The notes beneath the pieces are model-generated. The model did no database searches. It was given only the letters and a program-made list of their open reading frames with translations, and had not been told where the DNA came from. From Cellulomonas sp. SG140 (GTDB taxonomy: Bacteria > Actinomycetota > Actinomycetes > Actinomycetales > Cellulomonadaceae), in NCBI RefSeq assembly GCF_025770785.1, contig NZ_JANZLA010000013.1, positions 1 to 54,533 of the forward strand: 54,533 nucleotides of DNA. The letters are read 5' to 3'. Numbering within the stretch: position 1 is the first letter of the stretch; each line of letters starts with the position of its first letter. Of this stretch, positions 43,095 to 53,407 are shown one piece after another. Both the position numbers and the translations under genes were made by a program.

Positions 43095-43892
43095 TCAGCG
43101 ACTCTCGTCGACCGGCCCCACCGGTAGCCGCTGCAGGCGTCCCTCGGCCACGACCCACCCGAGGGCGGCGAGCAGGGCGCGGTCCGCACGGTCGAGATCC
43201 GCGGGGTCGAGCGCGGCGAGCAGGTCCGGCCGGCGCTCCGCCGTGCGCTCCAGCGACCGGTCCCGGCGCCACCGGCGCACCCGGCCGTGATGGCCGGACA
43301 GCAGCACGGGCGGCACCTCCAGGTCGGCCCACACCGGCGGCTTGGTGTAGACGGGGTACTCGAGCAGACCCGAGGACCCGTGCGACTCCTCGACCAGGGA
43401 CTCCGGGTTGCCCAGCACCCCCGGCACCAGGCGGGCCGTCGCCTCGACGATCGCCAGCGCGGCGACCTCCCCGCCGTTGAGCACGTAGTCGCCGAGCGAC
43501 ACCTCGCTGACCGGACCGCGCGAGCGGTAGTGCTCCATCACGCGGGCGTCGATGCCCTCGTACCGGCCGCACGCGATCACGAGGTGCGGCTCGGTGGCGA
43601 ACGCCTCCGCCGTGCGCTGCGTGAACGGCACGCCCGAGGGGGTCGGCACGACGAGGTGCCCGTCGGCACCGAGCACGTCGTCGAGGGCCCGGCCCCACAC
43701 GTCCGGACGCATCACCATGCCGGCACCACCGCCGAACGGCGTGTCGTCCACGGTCCGGTGCCGGTCGTCCGTCCAGTCCCGCAGGTCGTGGACCCGGACG
43801 TCGAGCAGGCCGGAGGTGCGGGCCTTGCCCACCAGCGACACGTCGAGCGCGGACAGGTACTCCGGGAAGATGGTGACGACGTCGATCCGCAC
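43095..43892 (-). CDS. trmD: tRNA (guanine-N1-)-methyltransferase
   Basis: Makes m1G37 in tRNAs and uses a knotted (SPOUT) fold. The GTG at 43892 gives 265 aa starting (V)[15 protein letters not shown]. Conserved boxes are [46 protein letters not shown] and the end [21 protein letters not shown]. It is 7 nt after rimM. Confidence 0.96.
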   Translation of the reverse strand: MRIDVVTIFPEYLSALDVSLVGKARTSGLLDVRVHDLRDWTDDRHRTVDDTPFGGGAGMVMRPDVWGRALDDVLGADGHLVVPTPSGVPFTQRTAEAFATEPHLVIACGRYEGIDARVMEHYRSRGPVSEVSLGDYVLNGGEVAALAIVEATARLVPGVLGNPESLVEESHGSSGLLEYPVYTKPPVWADLEVPPVLLSGHHGRVRRWRRDRSLERTAERRPDLLAALDPADLDRADRALLAALGWVVAEGRLQRLPVGPVDESR

Positions 43893-43899
43893 GCTGCGC

Positions 43900-44490
43900 T
43901 CAGCCTCGAGGGTCGGTGGGGACGCCGTCCGCGCCCGGTTCGTCGTCGTCCGGCTCGTCGTCGCGGACGACCACGAGGTTGGCCGCGTCCGAGGCGAGCA
44001 GACCGCCCGGGGGGTCGAGCACGACGCGACCGCCGGGCACGTCGACCACCGGCACGATCGCCCGCACGAACGGCACGAGGCTCCGGGCGCCGTCGGGCTC
44101 CCGGAGCACGAGGAGGTCGTGGGCCGGGCCGCTCTCCAGCCCCACGACCTCGCCGAGCAGCCGGCCGTCGACATGCTCGGCGCGCAGGCCGACCAGCTGG
44201 TGCTCGTACCAGGCGTCGTCGTCCTCGTCCGCCTCCTCGGCGTCCACCACGAGGCTCACCCCGCGCAGCGCCTCCGCGGCGGTGCGGTCGGACGCCTCCG
44301 CGAACGTGACGAACCAGCGGCCCTGCTGCTCCCGCACGCGGGTGGGCGTCAGCGGCCCGGCGGACGCCGGGTCGGTGCGCAGCTCCCGGCCGACCACGAG
44401 GCGGTCGGCCGGGGCATCGGTACGCAGGTCGAGCGAGACCTCACCGCGCAGGCCGTGCGCACGGCCCACCCGGGCGACGGTGAGCAGCAC
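43900..44490 (-). CDS. rimM: 16S rRNA processing protein RimM
   Basis: Assists 30S head maturation and binds S19. The 196-aa protein has the N-terminal domain ([26 protein letters not shown]) and a PRC-barrel C-terminal domain ([44 protein letters not shown]). An acidic low-complexity tail follows. It lies between khpA and trmD with 2-7 nt gaps. Confidence 0.95.
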   Translation of the reverse strand: MLLTVARVGRAHGLRGEVSLDLRTDAPADRLVVGRELRTDPASAGPLTPTRVREQQGRWFVTFAEASDRTAAEALRGVSLVVDAEEADEDDDAWYEHQLVGLRAEHVDGRLLGEVVGLESGPAHDLLVLREPDGARSLVPFVRAIVPVVDVPGGRVVLDPPGGLLASDAANLVVVRDDEPDDDEPGADGVPTDPRG

Positions 44491-44492
44491 CG

Positions 44493-44732
44493 TCAGCGGC
44501 GGTCGACGTCCACGACGTCGATCCGCACCGCTCCGTCGCGGGACAGCGCCCCGACGACCGTCCGCAGCGCGCGCGCCGTGCGTCCGCCGCGGCCGATGAC
44601 CCGCCCGAGGTCCTCGGGGTTGACCCGGACCTCGAGCAGCTCACCGCGGCGCAGGCTGGCCGCGCGCACGTGCACGTCGTCCGGATGGTCGACGATCCCC
44701 CGGACGAGGTGCTCGAGCGCGTCGGCGAGCAT
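44493..44732 (-). CDS. khpA: KH-domain RNA-binding protein KhpA (YlqC)
   Basis: A 79-aa single KH-domain protein (ALEHLVRGIVDHPDDVHVRA; VNPEDLGRVIGRGGRTARALRTVV with the GxxG loop). Homologues bind many RNAs, pair with KhpB and affect cell division and elongation. It overlaps rpsP by 1 nt and precedes rimM by 2 nt, the standard rpsP-khpA-rimM-trmD-rplS set. Confidence 0.95.
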   Translation of the reverse strand: MLADALEHLVRGIVDHPDDVHVRAASLRRGELLEVRVNPEDLGRVIGRGGRTARALRTVVGALSRDGAVRIDVVDVDRR

Positions 44733-45142
44733 CAGGCCTGCTCGTCCTCGGCCGGTGCCGGAGCGGCGGCCTTGGCGGCGGACGCGTCGGCCTTGACCTT
44801 CTCGGCGTCGGCGGCGGCCTTGTCGATGGCGGCCTTCGGGTCGACCTTGCCGGCCTTGGTCTTCAGCGTGCCCTCGGCACCCGGGAGGCCCTTGAACTTC
44901 TGCCAGTCACCGGTGACCTTGAGGATGGCCAGCACCTGGTCGGTCGGCTGCGCGCCGACGGTCAGCCAGTGCTGCGCGCGGGCGGAGTCGACCTCGATCA
45001 GCGAGGGCTCCTCGGTCGGGTGGTACTTGCCGATCTCCTCGATGACCCGGCCGTCACGGCGGGTGCGGGAGTCGGCGACGACGATGCGGTAGTACGGAGC
45101 GCGGATCTTGCCGAAGCGCTTCAGGCGGATCTTGGTGGCCAC
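44732..45142 (-). CDS. rpsP: 30S ribosomal protein S16 (bS16) with Ala/Lys-rich tail
   Basis: A ribosomal small-subunit protein. The GTG at 45142 yields (V)[19 protein letters not shown], then [20 protein letters not shown] and [17 protein letters not shown], all typical. Residues from about 90 on are an Ala/Lys/Glu-rich tail, making 136 aa against about 80-90 in E. coli; such tails are common in Actinobacteria. It is the first gene of the ribosome/tRNA maturation operon. Confidence 0.97.
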   Translation of the reverse strand: MATKIRLKRFGKIRAPYYRIVVADSRTRRDGRVIEEIGKYHPTEEPSLIEVDSARAQHWLTVGAQPTDQVLAILKVTGDWQKFKGLPGAEGTLKTKAGKVDPKAAIDKAAADAEKVKADASAAKAAAPAPAEDEQA

Positions 45143-45271
45143 GAGCGGGGTGTTCTCCTGAGTCTGCGGGGTGACCTCGCCGTGCCGCCCGTGGGGGTGG
45201 GGGCACCGGTCCGGCCGAGGGACACGGCGGCGCGCAGGTAGAGGGGCTGCGCATGCCGAGTACAGCGGGCC

Positions 45272-45301
45272 ATTGTGCCAGACGCCTGCGGCAGCGCCCA
45301 A
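45272..45301 (-). promoter_or_regulatory. Probable rpsP operon promoter
   Basis: On the minus strand TTGGGC (45296-45301) and CACAAT (45272-45277) form -35 and -10 like boxes with an 18-nt spacer. They lie about 130 nt upstream of rpsP and just beyond the end of the amidohydrolase gene. This fits a vegetative sigma promoter for the rpsP-khpA-rimM-trmD operon. Confidence 0.5.
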
Positions 45302-45309
45302 CCACCCGC

Positions 45310-46404
45310 TCAGCCGGCCGTGACCAGCTCACCGCGCAGGACGACGGCCCGCGGCGCCGCCAGCACGCGGACGTCCTGACGGGGGTCCGCGGGGTAGACG
45401 ACGAGGTCCGCCGGTGCACCCTCCTCGAGCCCGGCAGCGCCGAGCCACTCACGCGTGCGCCACGAGGCCGCCGCCACGACCTCGGCCGCCGGCAGCCCGG
45501 CCTCGACCAGCGCGGCGGCCTCGTCGGCGATCCGGCCGTGGCCGATGGTGCCGCCCGCGTCGGTGCCGAGCAGGATCGGGACGCCGGCGTCGTGCAGGTC
45601 GCGGACCTGGGCGTGCCGGTGGGCGTGCATCGCTCGCATCCGCGCGGCGTACACCGGGTAGCGATGCGCCTGGTCGGCGATCGCCGCGAACCGCTCGACC
45701 TGCAGCAGGGTCGCCGTGACGGGGATGCCGGCGGCGGCGATGCGGTCGATCTGCCGTGCGTCGGCGCCCGTCGCGTGCTCGAGGCAGTCGACGCCGGCGT
45801 CGAGCAGCGGGTCCAGGGCCTCGGTGGCGAACGTGTGCGCGGTCACGCGGGCACCGGCGGCGTGGGCGGCCGCGATGCCGGCGGACAGCACGTCGTCGGG
45901 CCAGAGCGGGCGCAGGTCCCCCGCCGGGCCGAGGTCGCGGTCGATCCAGTCGGCGACGACCTTCACCCAGCCGTCGCCGCGGACCGCCTCCTGAGCCATC
46001 GCCGCCGGCAGCTCGTCCGGCGAGCCCAGCTCGCGGGCGTAGTGGCGCAGGTAGCGCTTGGGCAGGGCGAGGTGGTGACCCGCGCGGATCAGCCTCGGCA
46101 GGTCGTGGCGCTCGTCCACCCACCGGGTGTCCGCCGGCGACCCCGCGTCCCGGATCAGCAGCACGCCGGAGTCGCGGTCGGCCACGGCCTGCGCCTCGGC
46201 GGTCTGCCGGTCGACGGCCCCGTCCGCCCCGAGCCCGATGTGGCAGTGCACGTCGACCAGACCGGGCAGCACCCAGCCCGTGAGGTCCACGGCCGGACCG
46301 GACGGCCGCTCGTACGTGATGCGGCCGCCCAGCACCCAGGCCTCCGGCGCCTCGAGCCCGTCGCCGAGCGCCACCGGCCCGCGCAGGTGCAGGACGTCCG
46401 CCAT
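45310..46404 (-). CDS. Amidohydrolase-family metal-dependent hydrolase
   Basis: A 364-aa TIM-barrel hydrolase of the imidazolonepropionase/prolidase-like group. Metal ligands are visible: DVHCHIG (HxH near residue 54), VKVVADW with the likely bridging Lys, [14 protein letters not shown] and the Asp in LGTDAGG. An N-terminal beta-sandwich piece and the C-terminal return ([16 protein letters not shown]) complete the composite domain. The substrate is unknown. It lies 5 nt downstream of ffh and is probably co-transcribed with it. Placement between ffh and rpsP is typical of Micrococcales. Confidence 0.88.
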   Translation of the reverse strand: MADVLHLRGPVALGDGLEAPEAWVLGGRITYERPSGPAVDLTGWVLPGLVDVHCHIGLGADGAVDRQTAEAQAVADRDSGVLLIRDAGSPADTRWVDERHDLPRLIRAGHHLALPKRYLRHYARELGSPDELPAAMAQEAVRGDGWVKVVADWIDRDLGPAGDLRPLWPDDVLSAGIAAAHAAGARVTAHTFATEALDPLLDAGVDCLEHATGADARQIDRIAAAGIPVTATLLQVERFAAIADQAHRYPVYAARMRAMHAHRHAQVRDLHDAGVPILLGTDAGGTIGHGRIADEAAALVEAGLPAAEVVAAASWRTREWLGAAGLEEGAPADLVVYPADPRQDVRVLAAPRAVVLRGELVTAG

Positions 46405-46409
46405 GGCCG

Positions 46410-48023
46410 TCAGCGGCCGAGCAGCCCGTCGAGCCCGGAGGGCAGCTGGACGTCGGAACCGTCGCCGCCCGGTGCCGGCGGACGACCGAGACCGAAGGCG
46501 GAGCCCGGCGCCGACGCCGCGGTCGGTCCTGCGGTCGCGCGTTCGGCGGCCGCCCGCTCCTGCAGCGCCCGCTTCGCCGGGTTGCCCGACTTGCCCTTGA
46601 CCTTGCGCGCGGGAGCCACCGTCCGACCGCGGGACTTCTTGCCGCCCATGCCCGGCAGGTTCCCCATGCCGGGCATCGCGCCCATGCCGCCGCTGCGGGC
46701 CATCTGGCGCATCATCTTCTGCGCCGCGTCGAACCGGTCGAGCAGCTGGTTGACGTCCGACGGCTGGGTGCCGGAACCGGCGGCGATGCGCGAGCGGCGG
46801 GAGCCGTTGATCACCTTGGGGCTGCGGCGCTCCAGCGGGGTCATCGACTGGATGATCGCCTGGATCCGGTCCACCTCGCGCTCGTCGAACGAGTCGAGCG
46901 CCTCGCGCATCTGACCCATGCCGGGCAGCATGCCGAGCATCTTCTTCAGCGGGCCGGCGTTGCGCAGCTGCTGCATCTGGACCAGGAAGTCCTCGAGCGT
47001 GAAGTCCTCGCCCGCCGCGAGCTTGCCGGCCATCTTCTCGGCCTGCTCGGCGTCGAACGCCCGCTCCGCCTGCTCGATCAGGGTGAGCACGTCGCCCATG
47101 TCGAGGATGCGGGAGGCCATCCGGTCGGGGTGGAACACCTCGAAGTCGGTGAGCTTCTCACCGGTCGAGGCGAAGAGGATGGGTCGCTCGGTGACGCTGG
47201 CGATGGACAGGGCCGCACCGCCGCGGGCGTCGCCGTCCAGCTTGGACAGCACCACGCCGGTGAAGCCGACACCGTCGGCGAAGGCGCGGGCCGTGGTGAC
47301 GGCGTCCTGGCCGATCATCGCGTCGACGACGAACAGCGTCTCGTCCGGCTGCACGGCGTCGCGGATGTCGGCCGCCTGCGCCATCAGCTCGGCGTCGACG
47401 CCGAGCCGACCCGCCGTGTCGACGATCACCACGTCGTGCTGGCGGCTGCGCGCGGTGGCGACGCCGTCCCGGGCCACGGCAACCGGGTCGGCGCCGGCCG
47501 GGAGCTCGTCGAGGTCCGCAGCGGCCTGGTTGCCGGGGTGCGGCGCGTACACCGGAACCCCGGCACGCTCCCCCACCACCTGCAGCTGGGTGACGGCGTT
47601 GGGTCGTTGCAGGTCGGCCGCCACCAGCAGGGGCGTGTGGCCCTGACCCTTCAGCCAGACGGCGAGCTTGCCCGCGAGCGTCGTCTTGCCGGCACCCTGC
47701 AGACCCGCGAGCAGGATGACCGTCGGCGGGTTCTTCGCCAGCCGCAGGTTGCGCGTCTGGCCACCGAGGATGGTCACCAGCTCGTCGTTGACGATCTTGA
47801 CGACCTGCTGCGCCGGGTTCAGCGCGCCGGACACCTCGGCGGACAGCGCGCGCTCGCGCACGGCGGCCGTGAAGGCACGCACGACCGTGACGGCCACGTC
47901 GGCGTCGAGCAGGGCGCGACGGATCTCGCGCACCGTGGCGTCGATGTCCGCCTCGGACAGCCTGCCCTTGGTGCGCAGGTTGCGGAACGTCGACGTCAGT
48001 CGGTCGGAGAGGGTGGCGAACAC
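46410..48023 (-). CDS. ffh: Signal recognition particle protein Ffh
   Basis: The SRP GTPase that targets nascent membrane proteins to FtsY. The 537-aa protein has an N domain (RLTSTFRNLRTKGRLSEADI), a G domain with GLQGAGKTTLAGKLA, VDTAGRLGVDAELM and TKLDGDARGGAALS, and a Met-rich M domain (LLGMLPGMGQM; RRSRIAAGSGTQPSDVNQLL; GGMGAMPGMGNLPGMGGKK) that binds 4.5S RNA and signal peptides. FtsY is encoded a few genes away at 51660-52868. Confidence 0.97.
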   Translation of the reverse strand: MFATLSDRLTSTFRNLRTKGRLSEADIDATVREIRRALLDADVAVTVVRAFTAAVRERALSAEVSGALNPAQQVVKIVNDELVTILGGQTRNLRLAKNPPTVILLAGLQGAGKTTLAGKLAVWLKGQGHTPLLVAADLQRPNAVTQLQVVGERAGVPVYAPHPGNQAAADLDELPAGADPVAVARDGVATARSRQHDVVIVDTAGRLGVDAELMAQAADIRDAVQPDETLFVVDAMIGQDAVTTARAFADGVGFTGVVLSKLDGDARGGAALSIASVTERPILFASTGEKLTDFEVFHPDRMASRILDMGDVLTLIEQAERAFDAEQAEKMAGKLAAGEDFTLEDFLVQMQQLRNAGPLKKMLGMLPGMGQMREALDSFDEREVDRIQAIIQSMTPLERRSPKVINGSRRSRIAAGSGTQPSDVNQLLDRFDAAQKMMRQMARSGGMGAMPGMGNLPGMGGKKSRGRTVAPARKVKGKSGNPAKRALQERAAAERATAGPTAASAPGSAFGLGRPPAPGGDGSDVQLPSGLDGLLGR

Positions 48024-48050
48024 CGCGGCAGACCTCGTGGGCTCTCGGGG

Positions 48051-49838
48051 CTACGGACGGTCCAGGGTACCTGCCAGTGCGCGCTCGGCCCGTGCGACGA
48101 GGTCGTCCACCAGCCGCTGGCGCCACGTGGTCCAGGCGGCCGGTCCCGCTGCGGAGGCGTCCGCCTCCGTCAGTACCCGGAGCATGCCGAGCAGGTCCGC
48201 GCGGTGGTCCACCGCCGTCAGCAGGCGATGCACCGTGGCCGGGTCGTCCAGGTCCTCGGTGGTCGCCAGCTCGGCGAGCGTCAGATGCTCGCGCACCAAC
48301 CGGACGACGTCCTCCGCGACCTCCTCCGGGAACCCCATCCGCGTGACGACGGGACCGGCCAGCCGGGCCCCCTCGGCGGAGTGGTCGCCGGCACCCGCGC
48401 GCTTGCCGATGTCGTGCAGCAGGGCGGCGAGCAGCAGCGTGTCCGACCCGTCCCCGGCCCGCTCGCGGCCGACCCGCGCGACCGTCTCCACGAGGTGGCG
48501 GTCCACGGTGTGCCGGTGGATCGGCGACCGCTGCGGGCGGTTGCGCACCGCGGCCCACTCGGGGATCCAGGTGGTGACCACCCCCGCGAGGTCGAGGGCC
48601 TCCCACACCGGCACCTGCGCCGGGCCCGAGCCGAGCAGGCTCAGCAGCGCGGTGCGCGCCGAGCGGGGCCACGGCACCGGGAGCGGCGGGGACGTCTCGA
48701 GGCTCGCGACCGTCACGGGGGACAGCACGAGACCGGTGCGGGCGGCCGTCGCGGCTGCGCGCAGCGAGAGCACCGGGTCGTCGGCCGGACGGGCGTCGGC
48801 GGCGAGCACCAGCTCGCCGTCGTGCTCGACGAGCCCCTCGGCGATCGTGCGCAGCCGCGGCGGCTGTCGGCGGCCACGCACCAGGAACGGCTTCGGCGCG
48901 GGGCGCTGCAGCGCCTGCCGGGCGTTGCGGGCCGTGGTGTCGAGCGCGTAGGAGATCACGCGACCCGCCTCCGCGATGGACGCCAGCAGGTCGTCGCGGT
49001 CGTCGAAGCCCACGCGGGCGGCGACCTCGTCCTGGTCCGCCAGGATCAGCCGGTTGGTGTGCCGGCCCGTGACCAGCTGCAGCGTGTCCCGCACGTCGAG
49101 CAGGTGCTCGTAGGCGGTGTCGACGGCCCCGTGCGGGCGGTCCGTCAGCCAGGTCGCCGCGAGCGCGGAGAGCACGACCGCGTCCCGGATGCCGCCGCGC
49201 GCCTCCTTGAGGTCCGGCTCGATGAGGTAGGCCAGCTCGCCGTGACGTTCCGCACGGTTGCGGGTCGAGGCCAGCAGCTCCGGCAGGCGCCGGCGCGCCG
49301 CGGCGCGCCAGTCCTCGAGCAGCGCCGACATCGCCCGGGCCACGACCACGGGGTCGCCGGCGACGTGCCGCAGCTCCAGCAGCCCGACGGCTGCGGGCAG
49401 GTCCTTGGACGCCACCTGACGGCACTGCGCGACGGACCGCACGGAGTGGTCGAGCTCCAGCCGGGCGTCCCAGATCGGGTACCAGAGCCGCTCGGCGATG
49501 TGCGCCAGGTCCTCCGCCGACCGGCCCCGGCCCTCGTGGACCAGCACCAGGTCCAGGTCGCTGACGGGTGAGGCGTCCCCGCGTCCGATGCTGCCGACCG
49601 CGCCGAGCGCCATCCCGGTCGTGTCGAGGCCGGCGGTGGCCGTGTCCCACAGCTCCGCCAGGCGCCGGACCACCAGGTCCGCGACCCGGCGGCGGCGCAG
49701 CACACCGTCGGCACCGGGACCCGCCAGCTGCTCGGCCAGGTCCAGACGCTCACGACGCAGGTCCCGCACCGCCAGGTGCGGGACCTGCGTCGGCCCCTGC
49801 CCGGCCGCTCCCCCCGAGGGCGGCCGCTCGTCGTTCAT
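48051..49838 (-). CDS. glnD: PII uridylyltransferase GlnD, lacking the C-terminal ACT domains
   Basis: Modifies PII protein according to nitrogen status. The 595-aa protein has the nucleotidyltransferase motif [20 protein letters not shown] and the GlnD UTase domain ([20 protein letters not shown]). The HD domain is [16 protein letters not shown] with [19 protein letters not shown]. It ends shortly after the HD domain. Canonical GlnD has about 800-900 aa with two ACT domains that sense glutamine, absent here and not present in another frame downstream, where only 27 nt separate it from ffh. Glutamine sensing must differ or be lost. It follows glnB by 3 nt. Confidence 0.9.
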   Translation of the reverse strand: MNDERPPSGGAAGQGPTQVPHLAVRDLRRERLDLAEQLAGPGADGVLRRRRVADLVVRRLAELWDTATAGLDTTGMALGAVGSIGRGDASPVSDLDLVLVHEGRGRSAEDLAHIAERLWYPIWDARLELDHSVRSVAQCRQVASKDLPAAVGLLELRHVAGDPVVVARAMSALLEDWRAAARRRLPELLASTRNRAERHGELAYLIEPDLKEARGGIRDAVVLSALAATWLTDRPHGAVDTAYEHLLDVRDTLQLVTGRHTNRLILADQDEVAARVGFDDRDDLLASIAEAGRVISYALDTTARNARQALQRPAPKPFLVRGRRQPPRLRTIAEGLVEHDGELVLAADARPADDPVLSLRAAATAARTGLVLSPVTVASLETSPPLPVPWPRSARTALLSLLGSGPAQVPVWEALDLAGVVTTWIPEWAAVRNRPQRSPIHRHTVDRHLVETVARVGRERAGDGSDTLLLAALLHDIGKRAGAGDHSAEGARLAGPVVTRMGFPEEVAEDVVRLVREHLTLAELATTEDLDDPATVHRLLTAVDHRADLLGMLRVLTEADASAAGPAAWTTWRQRLVDDLVARAERALAGTLDRP

Positions 49839-49841
49839 CGG

Positions 49842-51508
<1,667 letters not shown>

Positions 51509-51575
51509 CCGGATTACCCGTTTCTCCCGTCGCCAGCCGGGTGGCTGGACACGGGTCCAACGGTGGAGGACCGGC

Positions 51576-51613
51576 GTTTCCCGGCGACGCCGCGGGTGTT
51601 ACGACGGCGTCAC
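51576..51613 (-). promoter_or_regulatory. GlnR-box-like motif upstream of amtB
   Basis: Read on the minus strand, GTGAC (51609-51613), 6 nt, GTAAC (51598-51602), 17 nt, and GAAAC (51576-51580) keep the 11-bp register of actinobacterial GlnR boxes (GTnAC-n6-GAAAC). The third half-site in register (GGCGT) is poor. It lies 68-105 nt upstream of amtB. GlnR control of amtB-glnB-glnD is established in Streptomyces and Mycobacterium. The match here is partial. Confidence 0.5.
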
Positions 51614-51659
51614 GGGCGTCCCCGGCACGTAAACATCGTGTGTCCGGGCGCCCGTCGTC

Positions 51660-52868
51660 TCACGCTCCGAGAAGACCGTCCACGAACGCCTCCGGCTCGA
51701 AGGGGGCCAGGTCGTCCGGCCCCTCCCCCAGGCCGACCAGCTTGACGGGCACCCCGAGCTCGCGCTGCACGGCCACGACGATGCCGCCCTTGGCCGTGCC
51801 GTCGAGCTTGGTCAGCACGATGCCGGTCACACCCGCGACCTCGGCGAACACGCGTGCCTGCACCAGGCCGTTCTGCCCCGTCGTCGCGTCCAGCACCAGC
51901 AGCACCTCGGAGAGCGGCGCCTCGCGCTGGATCACGCGCGTGATCTTGCCGAGCTCGTCCATCAGGCCCGCCTTGTTCTGCAGCCGGCCGGCGGTGTCCA
52001 CGAGCACGACGTCGACGCCCTCCGTGCGACCCTCGCGCACCGCGTCGAACGCCACGGCTGCGGGGTCGCCGCCCTCCCGGTCGGCACGGACCGTGCGGAC
52101 GCCGACGCGGGAGCCCCACGTCGCCAGCTGGTCCGCGGCCGCGGCCCGGAACGTGTCGGCGGCGCCGAGCACCACCGTGCGGCCCTGCGCGACCAGCACG
52201 CGGGCCAGCTTGCCGACGGTCGTGGTCTTGCCCGTCCCGTTCACGCCGACGACGAGCAGCACCGCCGGGACCGGCGCGCCGTCGGCGCCCGTGCCGGGCT
52301 CCGTGCGCAGGCTGCGGTCGAGGGTCGGGTCGACGATGGCGAGCAGCTGCTCGCGCAGCAGCGCCCGGGCCTGGGCCGGATCCGCGAGGCCCTCGACCCG
52401 CACGCGCGTCCGCAGGGCGTCGATCAGCTCGGTGGTGGGGCCGGCGCCGACGTCCGCGAGGAGGAGCGTCTCCTCCAGCTCGTCCCAGTCGTCCTCGGTC
52501 AGCCGGTCCCGGGACAGCACCGCCAGCAGGCGGGCGCCGAACGGTGACCCCGACCTGGCCAGCCGGTCGCGGAGTCGGACGAGGCGGCCGGTGGCGGGGG
52601 CCGGGACCTCGAGAGGCGGGGCGACCGCCGCCTCCTCGACCGTCGCGGTGTCGACCGTCGCGGTCGGCTCCGTCCCCGGCTGCGGCACCGGCGCGCTCTC
52701 GACCTGCGGCTCACCGGTCGGGGCCGGAGCGGCCGGCGGTGCCGGCAGCGTCGGGGTGGTGGTGTCCTCGCCACGACCGCGGCGGCGCACCAGCACGGTC
52801 GAGGCGGCGACCACCACGGCGAGCGGGACGCCGCCGGCCAGCAACCAGGTCAGGAGCTCATGAGTCAC
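51660..52868 (-). CDS. ftsY: SRP receptor FtsY
   Basis: The membrane-associated SRP receptor. The GTG at 52868 gives 402 aa. An N-terminal membrane segment (LLTWLLAGGVPLAVVVAAST), an Ala/Pro/Glu-rich linker to about residue 95, and the NG domain follow: LLADVGAGPTTELIDALR, GVNGTGKTTTVGKLARVL, the DTFRAAAADQL box, VDTAGRLQNKAGLMDEL and LTKLDGTAKGGIVVAV. The membrane segment is typical for actinobacterial FtsY. Confidence 0.96.
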   Translation of the reverse strand: MTHELLTWLLAGGVPLAVVVAASTVLVRRRGRGEDTTTPTLPAPPAAPAPTGEPQVESAPVPQPGTEPTATVDTATVEEAAVAPPLEVPAPATGRLVRLRDRLARSGSPFGARLLAVLSRDRLTEDDWDELEETLLLADVGAGPTTELIDALRTRVRVEGLADPAQARALLREQLLAIVDPTLDRSLRTEPGTGADGAPVPAVLLVVGVNGTGKTTTVGKLARVLVAQGRTVVLGAADTFRAAAADQLATWGSRVGVRTVRADREGGDPAAVAFDAVREGRTEGVDVVLVDTAGRLQNKAGLMDELGKITRVIQREAPLSEVLLVLDATTGQNGLVQARVFAEVAGVTGIVLTKLDGTAKGGIVVAVQRELGVPVKLVGLGEGPDDLAPFEPEAFVDGLLGA

Positions 52869-52913
52869 CGGGACAGTCTGTCGGTGCGGAGGTGCCCGGG
52901 GCGAGCCGGCGCC

Positions 52914-53276
52914 TCAGCGGGAGGCGAGCACTCCGTGCTCGGCGTCGTCGTCGGACCCTCCGGCGTCCCGGCCGGGGAGCACCCGGGCGGCCATCTCCCG
53001 CGCGTGCAGCAGCGGCTCGGTCAGCTCGTCCACCGAGACGTAGCCCTCGCCGCGCTCGACGTTGGCCGCGAGCATCTCGCCGAGCGAGACGTCGACGGGC
53101 TCGACCGCGGCGGCCCGTGCGGCGGCCACCTGCTCGGCGTCCGGATGACGTCGGGCGCGCAGGCCACGCCGGAACGCCCGCAGCGGCGACTCCTCGTCCC
53201 GACCGCGCGGCGTCGACGCCAGGAGGACGACGACGGTGACGAGGAGCGCGACGACGACGAGGATCACAGCGGCCAT
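52914..53276 (-). CDS. Small single-pass membrane protein, unknown
   Basis: A 120-aa protein from the ATG at 53276. The N-terminal segment MAAVILVVVALLVTVVVLLA is followed by a basic stretch (FRRGLRARRHPDAEQV) and an acidic soluble tail (LGEMLAANVERGEGYVSVDEL). It sits between smc and ftsY on the same strand. I do not recognise a family, and similar small membrane genes at this place are seen in related genomes. The 130-nt gap on its upstream side, next to smc, may hold a promoter. Confidence 0.75.
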   Translation of the reverse strand: MAAVILVVVALLVTVVVLLASTPRGRDEESPLRAFRRGLRARRHPDAEQVAAARAAAVEPVDVSLGEMLAANVERGEGYVSVDELTEPLLHAREMAARVLPGRDAGGSDDDAEHGVLASR

Positions 53277-53407
53277 GGCTCCAGTCTCCGTCGGCCGCCC
53301 GGCCTCGACCGGCAGTGGTGACGCATCCCACCGCACCGGTCACACAACCTTCACACCGGCCGCGTCCCGCCCCGTGCCCGGGCCCGTGGACCGGTCCGGT
53401 GGTCGGC

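Noticed and set aside
48024..48060. A frameshift hiding the GlnD ACT domains
   Set aside because: Only 27 nt separate glnD from ffh, so there is no room for about 200 residues in another frame.
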